The notes: a model not told the origin generated them from the letters alone. A stretch of 64,000 nucleotides of DNA from SKKC01 sp046542845 (GCA_046542845.1 JBKHAN010000010.1:1-64000); one strand, 5' to 3'. Counted from the stretch's first letter, positions 45,276 through 54,456 are shown. Made by a program: numbers and translations.

Positions 45276-45310
45276 AGTACCGCCCCCATATCGGGTAAAA
45301 TATTCTGCGA

Positions 45311-45340
45311 ATACTAGCCTGCGTCCGTTCTCGCTGTCAA
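45311..45340 (-). promoter_or_regulatory. Promoter of the ABC exporter operon
   Basis: Minus-strand TTGACA (45340-45335) and TAGTAT (45316-45311), 18 bases apart, just beyond the trkH stop. It predicts a start near 45304 and so a leader of nearly 240 bases. Confidence 0.6.
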
Positions 45341-45351
45341 GTATCTTCCGA

Positions 45352-46800
45352 TCAATATCGCCAGAATGCGGGAGAGAACAGAACCAGAACCGTATAAAGT
45401 TCCAGCCGCCCGGCCATCATAAGAAAGCTCAGGAACCATTTCATGGGTTCGGAGAAGAATGCATAATTTGCCGTAGGGCCGACAGCCTCGAACCCCGGGC
45501 CTATGTTCCCAAGCGTCGCAAGCGCCGCCGACAGTGCCGTCAGAATCGATACGTCCTCGAGCGATATGACGAGCGCTGAAAGCAGGATAATGACCAGATA
45601 GAGAAATACAAAGGACGTGATTGCAATAACCATTCGTCGCGCCATCGGTGCCCGGTTGTAGCTGATAGGAAACACGCCGCGCGGGTGCGACAGGTGCCGA
45701 AACTCGTTCATCGCCTGCTTGAACATGGTAACAATCCGCGCAACCTTGATTCCCCCGCCGGTAGAACCGGCCGAGCCTCCAACGAACATCAGACAGAGAA
45801 GAACAACCCGAGCGGCCTGCGGCCACAGATCATAGTCTGCCGTGACGAATCCTGTGGTCGTCAGTATCGAAGCTGCCTGGAAGGATGCAAATCGCAACCC
45901 GCTCCCTGCCCCATACGAGCCGTCAAGCATGAGAAACAGTGTCAGAAGCAGGACTGAACCAACGAAGATCGTGATATACGCCTTGAACTCGGTGTCGGAT
46001 GACAGTTTGTCGAATCGTCGCGTGATAACCGCATAGTGAAGCAGGAAATTGGTACCGGCGAGAACCATGAACACCGTGATAACCGCGTCCACATACGCAG
46101 AATCATAATGAGCGACACTGGTATTCTTCGGCGAAAACCCGCCCGTTGCCATGGTCCCAAAGGTATGAGTAACCGCGTCAAAGAGGTCGAGCCCACCGAA
46201 CAGCAGCAACACGATCTGTGCAATGGTCAGTCCAATATACACGAGCCACAGGATCTTGGCGGTCGAGGTGATTTTGGGCGTTATTTTGTCGACCGTCGGC
46301 CAGGGAGCTTCGGCTTTCACGAGCTGCCCGCCCTGTATTCCCAGAAGCGGTAACACGGCGACCGAGAGGACGATAATGCCCATTCCCCCGAGCCAGTGGG
46401 TTGTGGATCGCCACAGGAGCAGGGCAGGTGAAAGGGCCTCAATATCCTGAAGGATCGATGCCCCCGTGGTGGTAAATCCCGACATCGATTCAAAGTATGC
46501 ATCAGCAAAGGACGGAATAGCGCCGGAAAGGAAGAAAGGAAATGCACCGACGAGAGCGGATCCGGCCCACGAAAGGCTGACCACAAGAAAGCCGCCTCGA
46601 ACACCAAGTTCCCCCGCGTGTCCCCGTGAGACAGACAACACGACTGCCGCAAAGACCCAGGAGCCGAGCATCGTTGCGAGAAAGGCCAGCGCGACCGACC
46701 GGTGTCCGTCAAGTGCTGCCATTATGAGCCCGGGAATCAGAAAGAACGCAACGATTCCGATGACCGCGGCCAGCATTCGAGATACAACGCCTACCCGCAT
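45352..46800 (-). CDS. trkH: Trk-type potassium uptake channel subunit
   Basis: TrkH forms the membrane pore of the K+ (or Na+-coupled) uptake system. The 482 residues have about ten hydrophobic segments and four selectivity-loop repeats: GFTTTGASIL, FGTMATGGFSP, ILTTTGFVTAD and the last LGNIGPGF, plus GGSAGSTGGGIK. I chose ATG 46800, 1 base after the trkA stop; the longer frame starts inside trkA. Together with TrkA this gives a complete Trk system, useful under salt or alkaline stress. Confidence 0.95.
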   Translation of the reverse strand: MRVGVVSRMLAAVIGIVAFFLIPGLIMAALDGHRSVALAFLATMLGSWVFAAVVLSVSRGHAGELGVRGGFLVVSLSWAGSALVGAFPFFLSGAIPSFADAYFESMSGFTTTGASILQDIEALSPALLLWRSTTHWLGGMGIIVLSVAVLPLLGIQGGQLVKAEAPWPTVDKITPKITSTAKILWLVYIGLTIAQIVLLLFGGLDLFDAVTHTFGTMATGGFSPKNTSVAHYDSAYVDAVITVFMVLAGTNFLLHYAVITRRFDKLSSDTEFKAYITIFVGSVLLLTLFLMLDGSYGAGSGLRFASFQAASILTTTGFVTADYDLWPQAARVVLLCLMFVGGSAGSTGGGIKVARIVTMFKQAMNEFRHLSHPRGVFPISYNRAPMARRMVIAITSFVFLYLVIILLSALVISLEDVSILTALSAALATLGNIGPGFEAVGPTANYAFFSEPMKWFLSFLMMAGRLELYTVLVLFSPAFWRY

Positions 46801-46801
46801 G

Positions 46802-48214
46802 TCATTTCTCCTGCTGCCCGGGAGAAATGAGCTGCACGACGCGGTCAAAATGCTCCTGACGAAGCATCACAACGACACCATCGTCCGCTTCAAGCCGTGT
46901 CTGCCCATCGGGGATGATCGCTGTGCCATTATGCGTCACCGACACGATCAGGGTTCCTGCGGGTAGCGCAATATCTCTGAGCACCCTCCCGACCAGCGGG
47001 CTGTCGGGCGCTATGGTGAGTTCGAGAATCTGAATCTGTCCATTAAAGAGTGACCGGACGTTACGAACACTTCCCCGCCGAATGATCTTCAAAATTGCGT
47101 CTACCATTGATTTCTTTAGACTGACCGGCACGTCGATTCCAAGGCGCGAAGCAATATCGGCATAGCCGGTATTATTGACGAGGCAGACCGTCCGCGGAAT
47201 ACCGACGCTTCGGGCGTACAGCGCGGTCACCATGTTCAGCTCCTGGTTGTCTGTGACGGCTACCACCAGGTCCGACTCCTCAAACTGCTCTTCTTCGAAT
47301 AGCGTTTCGTCGGCAATATCAGCGTGTATAATCGTGGCTGAGGAAAAGCGGTTTGCCAGCTCCTTACATTTCTGGTAGTCCCGCTCGACTATCTTCAGAT
47401 GGACCGACCGCTTTCGCCGCTGTAATATCGGCCGCGTATGCGAACGGCGGCGTCCCGCGTGCACACGCAGAAAGTACTCGGCGATTCTCGAGCCGATTTT
47501 GCCGCCTCCGCCGACGAGGACGACTTTGTTCAGCGTTCGTCTCGGTTTTCCGAAGCTCGCGAAAACTGCCTCGGTGTCTTTTGCCGTGGCAACAATGTAG
47601 ATCTGGTCGCCTTCCTGGACCCGGTTCTCGCCCGACGGAATAATGTACAAGCCCGCCCGTACGATGAGGGCAATGAGAAACCGTTCGTGAATGGTTCCAA
47701 GATCCCGAAGGCGAACGCCGACCAGGGGTGCGTGCGGAGCAACGGTCAGACTCTGGATTTGCAGATCCGTCGCCTCGAACGAAATGACGTCGCTCAACGC
47801 CCCCTGCTCGATGCTCGTAATGATCTCAGTGGCCGTTTCGGTTTCCGGATTCACGACGTAGTCTATGCCCAGAACACCCGCCTCAGCGAGGCGACTCCCC
47901 GAGTATTCGATGTTACGTACACGTGCTATTTTTTTGGCAATGTTGAACTCGCTGGAGACGAGCGCACACGCAATGAGATTGACCTCGTCAGACGTCGTCA
48001 CCGCAATAAAGCAGTCCGCCGTTCCGGTCCCCGCCTCGCGAAGTACATCGACATTGTTCCCGGGACCGTTCACTACCATGCAATCGAGGCGATTCCCGAG
48101 TATGCGAGCCTGTTCGGCGTCGCGCTCTACAATCACCACATCGTGCCGTTCGCGAATAAGCTGCTGCGCCAGCTGAAACCCGACCGCTCCGCCACCTGCG
48201 ATTACCACCTTCAT
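46802..48214 (-). CDS. trkA: Trk potassium uptake regulator with two RCK units
   Basis: Cytosolic NAD(H)/nucleotide-binding ring that gates TrkH. The 470 residues contain two Rossmann RCK-N domains (MKVVIAGGGAVGFQLAQQLI and KVVLVGGGGKIGSRIAEYFL) each followed by a TrkA-C domain (SLTVAPHAPLVGVRLRDLG; LELTIAPDSPLVGRVLRDI). Between the helix and the second strand of the second Rossmann fold there is an Arg-rich insert of about 20 residues (about 251-270) not usual in the family. Only 1 base separates it from trkH. Confidence 0.94.
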   Translation of the reverse strand: MKVVIAGGGAVGFQLAQQLIRERHDVVIVERDAEQARILGNRLDCMVVNGPGNNVDVLREAGTGTADCFIAVTTSDEVNLIACALVSSEFNIAKKIARVRNIEYSGSRLAEAGVLGIDYVVNPETETATEIITSIEQGALSDVISFEATDLQIQSLTVAPHAPLVGVRLRDLGTIHERFLIALIVRAGLYIIPSGENRVQEGDQIYIVATAKDTEAVFASFGKPRRTLNKVVLVGGGGKIGSRIAEYFLRVHAGRRRSHTRPILQRRKRSVHLKIVERDYQKCKELANRFSSATIIHADIADETLFEEEQFEESDLVVAVTDNQELNMVTALYARSVGIPRTVCLVNNTGYADIASRLGIDVPVSLKKSMVDAILKIIRRGSVRNVRSLFNGQIQILELTIAPDSPLVGRVLRDIALPAGTLIVSVTHNGTAIIPDGQTRLEADDGVVVMLRQEHFDRVVQLISPGQQEK

Positions 48215-48277
48215 AGTGCCGGAACGGTATCAGAAAACGGTCAAGCCGTCATAGCAGCCCTGACGATTCGTGCAGCG

Positions 48278-50341
48278 CTAAAACTCCTCGAAATCGCTAT
48301 CGCTTTCGTCGGAATCGGTGTCAAGAAGCGTAATACCGGTCGATTCGGGTCCGGCTGAGCGCTTCGTCGTCCCGCTCGTGCCACTGGTAGCTGCATGCCC
48401 GCCCGATCCGAGCGCACGGTTCTGCTTCGCAGTCGGGAGTGCCCGCTTCGCCGCACGGCCGTTCGCCTCGACTCTGAAAAACCCGATCGTCTGTTCCAGC
48501 TGCTCGGCCTGACTGTTCAGTTCTTCGGCCATGGAAGCCATTTCTTCGGCGGCCGACGCGTTCTGCTGCACGACCTGATCGAGTTGCATGAGCGCCTGGT
48601 TGATCTGCGACGCACCGGAACTCTGTTCCTTGCTCGCCGCGCTGATTTCCTGAACAAGGTCGGCCGTCTTGCGAATCTCCGGTATAATCCCGCTGATCAT
48701 GGTCCCGGCTTTTTCGGCCACCTCGACGCTCCGGGTCGAAAGCTCTGCGATTTCGCCCGCCGCAGTCTGGCTGCGCTCGGCGAGCTTTCGTACTTCGCTC
48801 GCGACGACCGCGAACCCTTTGCCCTGTTCCCCCGCACGGGCGGCTTCGATCGCAGCATTCAGGGCAAGCAGGTTCGTGTTACGGGCTATCTCGTCGATGA
48901 TACTGATCTTCTCGGAGATCTCCCGCATAGCGTGAACCGTCTGGTCGACAGCCTGACCGCCTTCTTCGGCGCTGTCTGCGGCTTTCTGCGAAATTTTCTC
49001 CGCCTGCAGGGCGTTGTCCGTATTCTGACTTATATTGGACCCCATCTCTTCCATGGACGATGAGACCTCTTCAGCAGACGCTGCCTGCTCGGTTGCGCCC
49101 TGCGAAAGCTCCTGGGCGCTGCTGCTCATTTCTGCGCTTCCCGACGAAACGTTTGTGGACGCGGATTTTACATCCTGCACCACAGAAATCAGTTTATCAC
49201 GCATGCCCTGCAGCGATTCGGCGAGAATGCCAATCTCGTCTTTCTGCTCTACCGAGAGCTTCGCCGTCAGATTCCCTTTGCTCAGTTCCGAAGCAAATAC
49301 TACTCCCTTCGCAAGCGGGCCGGTAATGGACCGTGTAATCGCGATCGCAATGAATACCGCCAGGAGCAGGGCTACCGTTATACCGATCGCAACACCTGTT
49401 ACCGCAGTCTGTACCGCGCCGACAACATCGTTAGAAATCTGTGTAGATTGATCGAGCGCCGCCTCCGCGGTGCGTTGTGCGACCCCGACGACCTCGTTGC
49501 CCGTCTCCGTTCGCTGATTGTTCAGTTCGGCGAGCTGCAGAGTGTCTGCAGATACATTTGATACCGCCTCGCGGTAGTCCTGCGTCGCCTGCTCGATCGC
49601 ATCGAGTTGTGCCAGATCCTGCGAAAGTCGCGTAACCTGCCGAAGCTCGGAAACAAGCTCCGGGACCTCGTCCAGACCGGCAAGCGCACTCTCGAAGACT
49701 TCCTCGTCTTCAACAAGTTGCCCTCGGAAGTTTCCAATCCGGGCTTCGTTCAGAAAGTCAAGCGCTTCATTTGCCAGGCTGATTTTGCTCAGGCGCTCGC
49801 GGAGCGTGGCAGCGCCGGCCCCCGCGTCTATCTCCTGCTCCATGGCCGCTTCCTGAGCGGAAATGTACTCGGTAAAGGCGTCCAACGCAGTTGCCGCAGC
49901 GGCATCATTTACGGCACGAAGATCTTCTATTTCAAGAACGAGCTCGCGCGTCTGGTCGGCGAGTGTCGAGTATTGCGCAGCTTGCTCCTGTGCGAGACCG
50001 ATATTCTCCCGAAGAGCCACGAGCCCTTCGTAGCGACTGGCAAGAGCATCCGCCTCCGCCAGGTAATCGTCGAAAGCACTGAATTCCTCTTCCATTTCGG
50101 TCCAGAACCCTTCCTCGAAGGAGAATGCGTATCCCCTCATGGCGTACATCGTCTGCAGGGCCGAGCGTTCCATGCCGTTAGCGATCGAGAGCTCCTCTAT
50201 GTACTCGTCGTTCAGTCGGGTCGAATCTGCCTGGATGTTCAGGAGGTTCACGGTCGCAATTCCACCGACGACAATAAGCAGAACTACAATAAGACCGAAT
50301 CCCAACGCCATTTTCATAGCCATTTTAAGATTTTTCAGCAT
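48278..50341 (-). CDS. Methyl-accepting chemotaxis protein
   Basis: A 687-residue membrane chemoreceptor. Residues 9-31 and about 312-333 are membrane helices; the long helical periplasmic part between them is of four-helix or longer type; a HAMP domain (ITRSITGPLAKGVVFASELSKGNLTAKL) follows, then the signalling hairpin with tip EIARNTNLLALNAAIEAARAGEQGKGFAVVASEVRKLAERS (split: conserved core AAIEAARAGEQGKGFAVVA). The C-terminus ends DSDFEEF, fitting the aromatic-x-x-aromatic pattern that docks the CheR/CheB methylation enzymes. It precedes trkA by 63 bases. Ligand unknown. Confidence 0.94.
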   Translation of the reverse strand: MLKNLKMAMKMALGFGLIVVLLIVVGGIATVNLLNIQADSTRLNDEYIEELSIANGMERSALQTMYAMRGYAFSFEEGFWTEMEEEFSAFDDYLAEADALASRYEGLVALRENIGLAQEQAAQYSTLADQTRELVLEIEDLRAVNDAAAATALDAFTEYISAQEAAMEQEIDAGAGAATLRERLSKISLANEALDFLNEARIGNFRGQLVEDEEVFESALAGLDEVPELVSELRQVTRLSQDLAQLDAIEQATQDYREAVSNVSADTLQLAELNNQRTETGNEVVGVAQRTAEAALDQSTQISNDVVGAVQTAVTGVAIGITVALLLAVFIAIAITRSITGPLAKGVVFASELSKGNLTAKLSVEQKDEIGILAESLQGMRDKLISVVQDVKSASTNVSSGSAEMSSSAQELSQGATEQAASAEEVSSSMEEMGSNISQNTDNALQAEKISQKAADSAEEGGQAVDQTVHAMREISEKISIIDEIARNTNLLALNAAIEAARAGEQGKGFAVVASEVRKLAERSQTAAGEIAELSTRSVEVAEKAGTMISGIIPEIRKTADLVQEISAASKEQSSGASQINQALMQLDQVVQQNASAAEEMASMAEELNSQAEQLEQTIGFFRVEANGRAAKRALPTAKQNRALGSGGHAATSGTSGTTKRSAGPESTGITLLDTDSDESDSDFEEF

Positions 50342-50428
50342 GATTATCCCCTCTGATCGATCGTCGAGCCGCGACGTGCATCGGCCGCGGTCGCAGGTTT
50401 TCGCCGCATATCACTAGCGTTTACGCCC

Positions 50429-50457
50429 AGTATCCGGTCAAATATGCCGCGACGCAA
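50429..50457 (-). promoter_or_regulatory. Candidate promoter of the chemoreceptor gene
   Basis: Minus-strand TTGCGT (50457-50452) and GATACT (50434-50429), spacer 17. A flagellar-type sigma-28 promoter was looked for and not found convincingly. Confidence 0.35.
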
Positions 50458-50479
50458 GGGGAAAAAGGCGCAAAAGGCA

Positions 50480-50560
50480 CATATTTATGATTAAAATTGG
50501 TTTTTAGAGTTATTGACCGCAATAATTTTTAAAGATGTTTTGAAAATAATATGTCTGAAG
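50480..50560. other. AT-rich patch in the intergenic gap
   Basis: This part of the 232-base gap between the aldo/keto reductase and the chemoreceptor gene is far richer in A and T than its surroundings, with several short A and T runs. No gene or clear hairpin is seen; it may bend DNA or hold upstream promoter elements. Confidence 0.5.
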
Positions 50561-50573
50561 CGTAAGAGCGCCG

Positions 50574-51599
50574 CTATCCTGCATTACTCGACTCTGCCCA
50601 GAGATTAATACCCGACTCGGTCGCGTAGCGATCGATCTCGGCAAGCTCTTCGCCCGAGAAGTCGAGGTTCTGAAGAGCCCCGAGGTTTTCTTCGATCTGC
50701 TCGACCCGGCTCGCGCCGATGAGCGCGGTGGTGATGCGCGGGTCACGGAGTACCCAGGCTATCGCCATCTGCGACAGCGACTGTCCACGCCCCTCTGCGA
50801 TCTGATTCAACGCGCGAACTTTCTTCAGATTCTCCTCCGTCAGGAATGATGGCTTGAACGATGACGCGGTGTGAGCCCGCGCGTCATCGGGGATGCCGTT
50901 CAGATATCTGTCGGACAGGAGTCCCTGCGCAAGCGGAGAAAACGCGATACACCCGATACCCTGCTTTTCGAGCTCATCAAGAAGGTCGTCTTCGATCCAG
51001 CGGTTGAGCATGGAATAGGAAGGCTGATGAATCAGACACCTGACGCCCATGCTTTTCAGCAGCGCAGCAGCTTCGGCCGTCTTCTTCGCCGAATAGGAAG
51101 AGATACCGACGTACAGAGCTTTGCCCTGGGCCACCGCGCTTGCGAGTGCACCCATGGTCTCTTCAAGGGGCGTGTCAGGATCGAAGCGGTGAGAGTAAAA
51201 AATATCGACGTAATCGAGGCGCATGCGCGCAAGACTCTGATCAAGGCTCGCCGTCAGATACTTGCGCGATCCCCATGCGCCGTAAGGACCCGGCCACATA
51301 TCGTAACCGGCCTTCGTGGATATAACCAGTTCGTCACGGTAGGGCTTGAGATCGTGTGCCAGCATGCGACCAAAATTCTCCTCGGCCGAGCCTGCAGGCG
51401 GGCCGTAGTTATTCGCCAGGTCGAAGTGGGTGACACCAAGGTCGAAGGCGCGCAGAACCATGCGACGTCCATTGTCGTAGGGGCGATTGTTTCCGAAGTT
51501 GTTCCACAGTCCCAGCGATATTGGCGGAAGTTTCAATCCACTCGCGCCGCAGCGCGTATACTCCAGCTGTTCGTATCGGTTTTCGGCGGCTTCGTACAC
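50574..51599 (-). CDS. Aldo/keto reductase (YghZ/GpR type)
   Basis: NADPH-dependent reductase of the TIM-barrel AKR superfamily. The 341 residues contain THFDLANNYGPPAGSAEENFGRML (catalytic Asp and Tyr), LVISTKAGYDMWPGPYG (Lys) and VDIFYSHRFDPDTP (His), the catalytic four. The GYDMWPGPYGAWGSRKYL segment is typical of the E. coli YghZ group that reduces L-glyceraldehyde-3-phosphate and methylglyoxal-like aldehydes. It probably detoxifies reactive aldehydes. Lies 78 bases after the IMPase-family gene. Confidence 0.92.
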   Translation of the reverse strand: MYEAAENRYEQLEYTRCGASGLKLPPISLGLWNNFGNNRPYDNGRRMVLRAFDLGVTHFDLANNYGPPAGSAEENFGRMLAHDLKPYRDELVISTKAGYDMWPGPYGAWGSRKYLTASLDQSLARMRLDYVDIFYSHRFDPDTPLEETMGALASAVAQGKALYVGISSYSAKKTAEAAALLKSMGVRCLIHQPSYSMLNRWIEDDLLDELEKQGIGCIAFSPLAQGLLSDRYLNGIPDDARAHTASSFKPSFLTEENLKKVRALNQIAEGRGQSLSQMAIAWVLRDPRITTALIGASRVEQIEENLGALQNLDFSGEELAEIDRYATESGINLWAESSNAG

Positions 51600-51677
51600 G
51601 GTAATGCTCCTGATCTCGTATCGTATTGCGGAGCATTATACCCGCGCATCAGGTAATCCGTCGAATGGTCGTGCCCT

Positions 51678-52526
51678 TTAACGGTCGCGCGCGTTCGCCA
51701 CGACCTCGACCAGCGCGCGTTTGAGCGTCGGGAAGTCCTCGGGTCGACAGATCACGCCGCGCTCGGTCAGGCAATCGTTGCGCGGGCTGTAGTCTGCCAC
51801 GTCGTAGGTCCTGATCGCAGAGCCGTCGCTCAGACGATGAAGAAAAAGGCCGAAGTGTTCGAATACGGGCCACACGCCGGCAATGTCCCAGATGTGTGCG
51901 CCAAAGATGGATGCGACCCCGTGTCCAAGTGCCGTCCACGCGGACTCGACGACCGAGGATCCAATCATCATGATGCGGCAGATGGATGTGTCCCAGGTGT
52001 GGCGGCTCAGTATCCCGTCGCTCGTAAAAACAAGCGATTGCCTGTTAAGCGCGGTATCGGGGCGCGCGACCGTCTCGGGTATCGAGGAAGGGTGCGACAG
52101 TGGAAACCTCAGCACCGCCTCGCCGTCAAAAACGATCGCGTACCCGAAACCCGGAAAGGCAAGGCCGCCAAGCCACGGCTTCCGATTTTTCAGGACACCG
52201 ACCGACACCGCGTAGAGAGGAAGCCCGTGGACATAATTCCTCGTCCCGTCTATCGGATCCACGACAACCAGGATCTCGTCGTCCTCCGCCCGGTGCCCGC
52301 TGCGTATCGCATCGAGTATGCCCTGATGTTCCTCGGTCACAACCGCATCGGAACCTGTTACGGGACTGAACAGATCTTGCGCGTACTCGGAAAGCGCGAT
52401 GTCAACGTCGGTCACGTAGGTCGAATCGGCTTTCAAGTCTCCGACGACCATGGCCTGACGCCCGGCAGCCTCCCGTGAAGCCGATTCCAGAAATGTACGA
52501 ATCGTACGGTTCAGTTCACTTCTCAT
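51678..52526 (-). CDS. Inositol monophosphatase-family phosphatase
   Basis: Mg-dependent phosphatase of the IMPase/FBPase/CysQ superfamily. The 282 residues show the metal site VTEEHQG, VDPIDGTRNYVHGLP and IWDIAGVWPVFEHFG. Substrate may be inositol phosphate, a histidinol-phosphate or a sugar phosphate; HLAD-type members are most often histidinol phosphatases, so it is not settled. ATG 52526 chosen because GGGGAT precedes it; the longer frame begins in the intergenic region. Same strand as the downstream aldo/keto reductase. Confidence 0.88.
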   Translation of the reverse strand: MRSELNRTIRTFLESASREAAGRQAMVVGDLKADSTYVTDVDIALSEYAQDLFSPVTGSDAVVTEEHQGILDAIRSGHRAEDDEILVVVDPIDGTRNYVHGLPLYAVSVGVLKNRKPWLGGLAFPGFGYAIVFDGEAVLRFPLSHPSSIPETVARPDTALNRQSLVFTSDGILSRHTWDTSICRIMMIGSSVVESAWTALGHGVASIFGAHIWDIAGVWPVFEHFGLFLHRLSDGSAIRTYDVADYSPRNDCLTERGVICRPEDFPTLKRALVEVVANARDR

Positions 52527-52610
52527 GATCCCCGGAGTGTAGCATACAGCAGGCGTCATTGCCGAAGGTCTGCTGCCGTACGGCCTGTTTCAAGCTCAGG
52601 AGCAGGATAA

Positions 52611-54416
52611 TTAACGCACTACACCGCTGCCGTCCCCGCGTGTCTCGGCGGCTGCTTCCACCGTTTCGGTTTCATGATCAATAACGATCATTGCCGCGGC
52701 TCCCGCGAGTATACCTTCGCCTATGGTGTGGCCCCGTGACTCGAGTTCGCGGATCACCGCTTCGTCAAATCCATCCTCGAAACGCAGATCGTTGTGCACT
52801 GTATAGGGCGGGATGCCCTGCGGGAAGGTGCGAGACTCGAACCGGGGGCGATCCACCGCTTCCTGTGCGGTCGCACCGAAATCCACGACGGAAACAAACT
52901 GCTGCACCTGTCCCTGCGGCTGCATGTCGTTCCCGGTGTTGCCGCCGAGTATGTAAGGCCTGCCGTCCCGAAGCGCCATATATGGATTACTGGTATGGCG
53001 AACCTTCTTGCCCGGCTCCATATAATTCGGCTCCGATGGATCAATAGAGAACATTCGCATCCGGTTGTTCAGGTGTATGCCGGTGTCACCAACGACCATA
53101 AGCTGATACCCGAGACTCGTCGTCACCGCGGCCGCATTCCCTTCGGCGTCGAGGATATGGTAGGTCGTTGTGTTTCCGTCCTCCGGGTGCATGTCGACGA
53201 CGGCCGACAATCGATCCGCTGCGAGCTGGTTTTCCAGTGGCCATTCGAGCACGGAGTCCATGCGTATGCGCTGACGCTGAGACGCCGCGTAGTCGTCGGA
53301 AAGAAGTTCGGCTACCGGAACTTCCACGAAATCCGGGTCTCCGACGTGGTGGTAGCGGTCGGCGAACGCGAGTTTGATCGCTTCCACCTGCAGGTGTACC
53401 GCGTCGGCCGAATCCATTTCGTACTGACTAAGGTCATAGTCCCTGAGAATATTGAGCGCGAGCAGCTGAGTGATCCCCTGACTGCTCGGCGGGTTCTGAA
53501 AAACTTCGACGCCATTGTAGTCTATGGAAATCGGCTCCACGATCTCTGCCTCGTATCCGTGAAAATCGTCTATTGTCAGATAGCCGTCGAGTTCCTCGGT
53601 GAACTCCACGATCGCCTGCGCGAAGGGCCCGCGATAGAAATGATCTCGCGCGGCTTGTATCGCCGCTACACGCCCTCCGGAAAGGCCTTCGTCGTACACG
53701 GCGACGAGTTCCCGGAAGGTCTCTGCCATGTCGGGAATGCGAATCGTATCGCCTTCCTCCATGAGGCTTCCATCCTCGCGAAGATAGACTGCCCCGGTAT
53801 CGGGCCACGTTTCGATGTTCTCGGAACGCGATCTGAGGCGCGATTCTATCGACGGTGTTACAGGAAAGCCGTCTTCCGCGTACCGGATGGCCGGTGCGAG
53901 TACGTCGCCGAGATCGAGCCGTCCGTACTCACGGAGCCACAGCATCCATCCGTCCCAGGCACCGGGCACAATCGCCTGATGCGCCCCGAACTCGCCTGAA
54001 CGCTCGGCGTAATGATCGACATCGAGACGCGACCCGGTGATACCGACTCCGTCGAGACTGGTAACCTCACCGGTCTCCGCGTTGTAATACAGTGCCCACG
54101 TCCCGCCCCCGAGTACGCTCGAGAAATACGGCTCGACAACGCTGAGCGCTCCCGCGACCGCGATCGCAGCATCCGCCGCCGTTCCTCCGGACTCAAGGAT
54201 CTCGAGTCCGGCCTCGGTTGCAAGGTGATGCGCACTCGTGACCGCGTATTGCCCGGGTGCAGGGACATCCGGAACCGAGACCGATTCGGACTCGGTCCCC
54301 TCGGTGTCGTCCGCTGAGACCGATTCGTTGCCGCACCCGGCTGTCACCAAAATGAGTAGCGCGTACAGACCGACCAGCGCCAGGGGCCGAATAGCATGAT
54401 GAATGGAACGTATCAT
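52611..54416 (-). CDS. ggt: Gamma-glutamyltranspeptidase, lipoprotein form
   Basis: Ntn-hydrolase that splits gamma-glutamyl bonds such as in glutathione. The 601-residue precursor is cleaved before the nucleophile Thr in DGNTTTYHI (about T416). N-terminal half DLGDVLAPAIRYAEDGFPVTP and FRELVAVYDEGLSGG, and C-terminal half TSLGYQLMVVGDTGIHLNNRM and GPGKKVRHTSNPYM-like text fit. The N-terminus (LLILVTAGCGNES) is a signal ending in Cys28, so it is anchored as a lipoprotein; the -3 residue is Thr, looser than the usual Leu. An extracellular or periplasmic peptide scavenger is the likely role. Confidence 0.92.
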   Translation of the reverse strand: MIRSIHHAIRPLALVGLYALLILVTAGCGNESVSADDTEGTESESVSVPDVPAPGQYAVTSAHHLATEAGLEILESGGTAADAAIAVAGALSVVEPYFSSVLGGGTWALYYNAETGEVTSLDGVGITGSRLDVDHYAERSGEFGAHQAIVPGAWDGWMLWLREYGRLDLGDVLAPAIRYAEDGFPVTPSIESRLRSRSENIETWPDTGAVYLREDGSLMEEGDTIRIPDMAETFRELVAVYDEGLSGGRVAAIQAARDHFYRGPFAQAIVEFTEELDGYLTIDDFHGYEAEIVEPISIDYNGVEVFQNPPSSQGITQLLALNILRDYDLSQYEMDSADAVHLQVEAIKLAFADRYHHVGDPDFVEVPVAELLSDDYAASQRQRIRMDSVLEWPLENQLAADRLSAVVDMHPEDGNTTTYHILDAEGNAAAVTTSLGYQLMVVGDTGIHLNNRMRMFSIDPSEPNYMEPGKKVRHTSNPYMALRDGRPYILGGNTGNDMQPQGQVQQFVSVVDFGATAQEAVDRPRFESRTFPQGIPPYTVHNDLRFEDGFDEAVIRELESRGHTIGEGILAGAAAMIVIDHETETVEAAAETRGDGSGVVR

Positions 54417-54456
54417 AGGTGATTTTTACCGCCGTACAGGATTCTGTCAATAATCT

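Larger units (their letters stand above)
45068..45310 (-). promoter_or_regulatory. Structured 5' leader of the ABC exporter operon
   Basis: Beyond the hairpin and short frame, it contains inverted repeats CTGAC/GTCAG (45174-45188), CTGT/ACAG (about 45151-45163) and the near-perfect palindrome GCAGAC-g-GTCTGC (45120-45132), which could be RNA stems or a protein operator. Nothing matches a riboswitch class I know. Confidence 0.5.

Noticed and set aside
50342..50573. Possible sigma-28 flagellar promoter before the chemoreceptor.
   Set aside because: TAAA is present but the GCCGATAA half has only about half the bases; a sigma-70 pair fits better.
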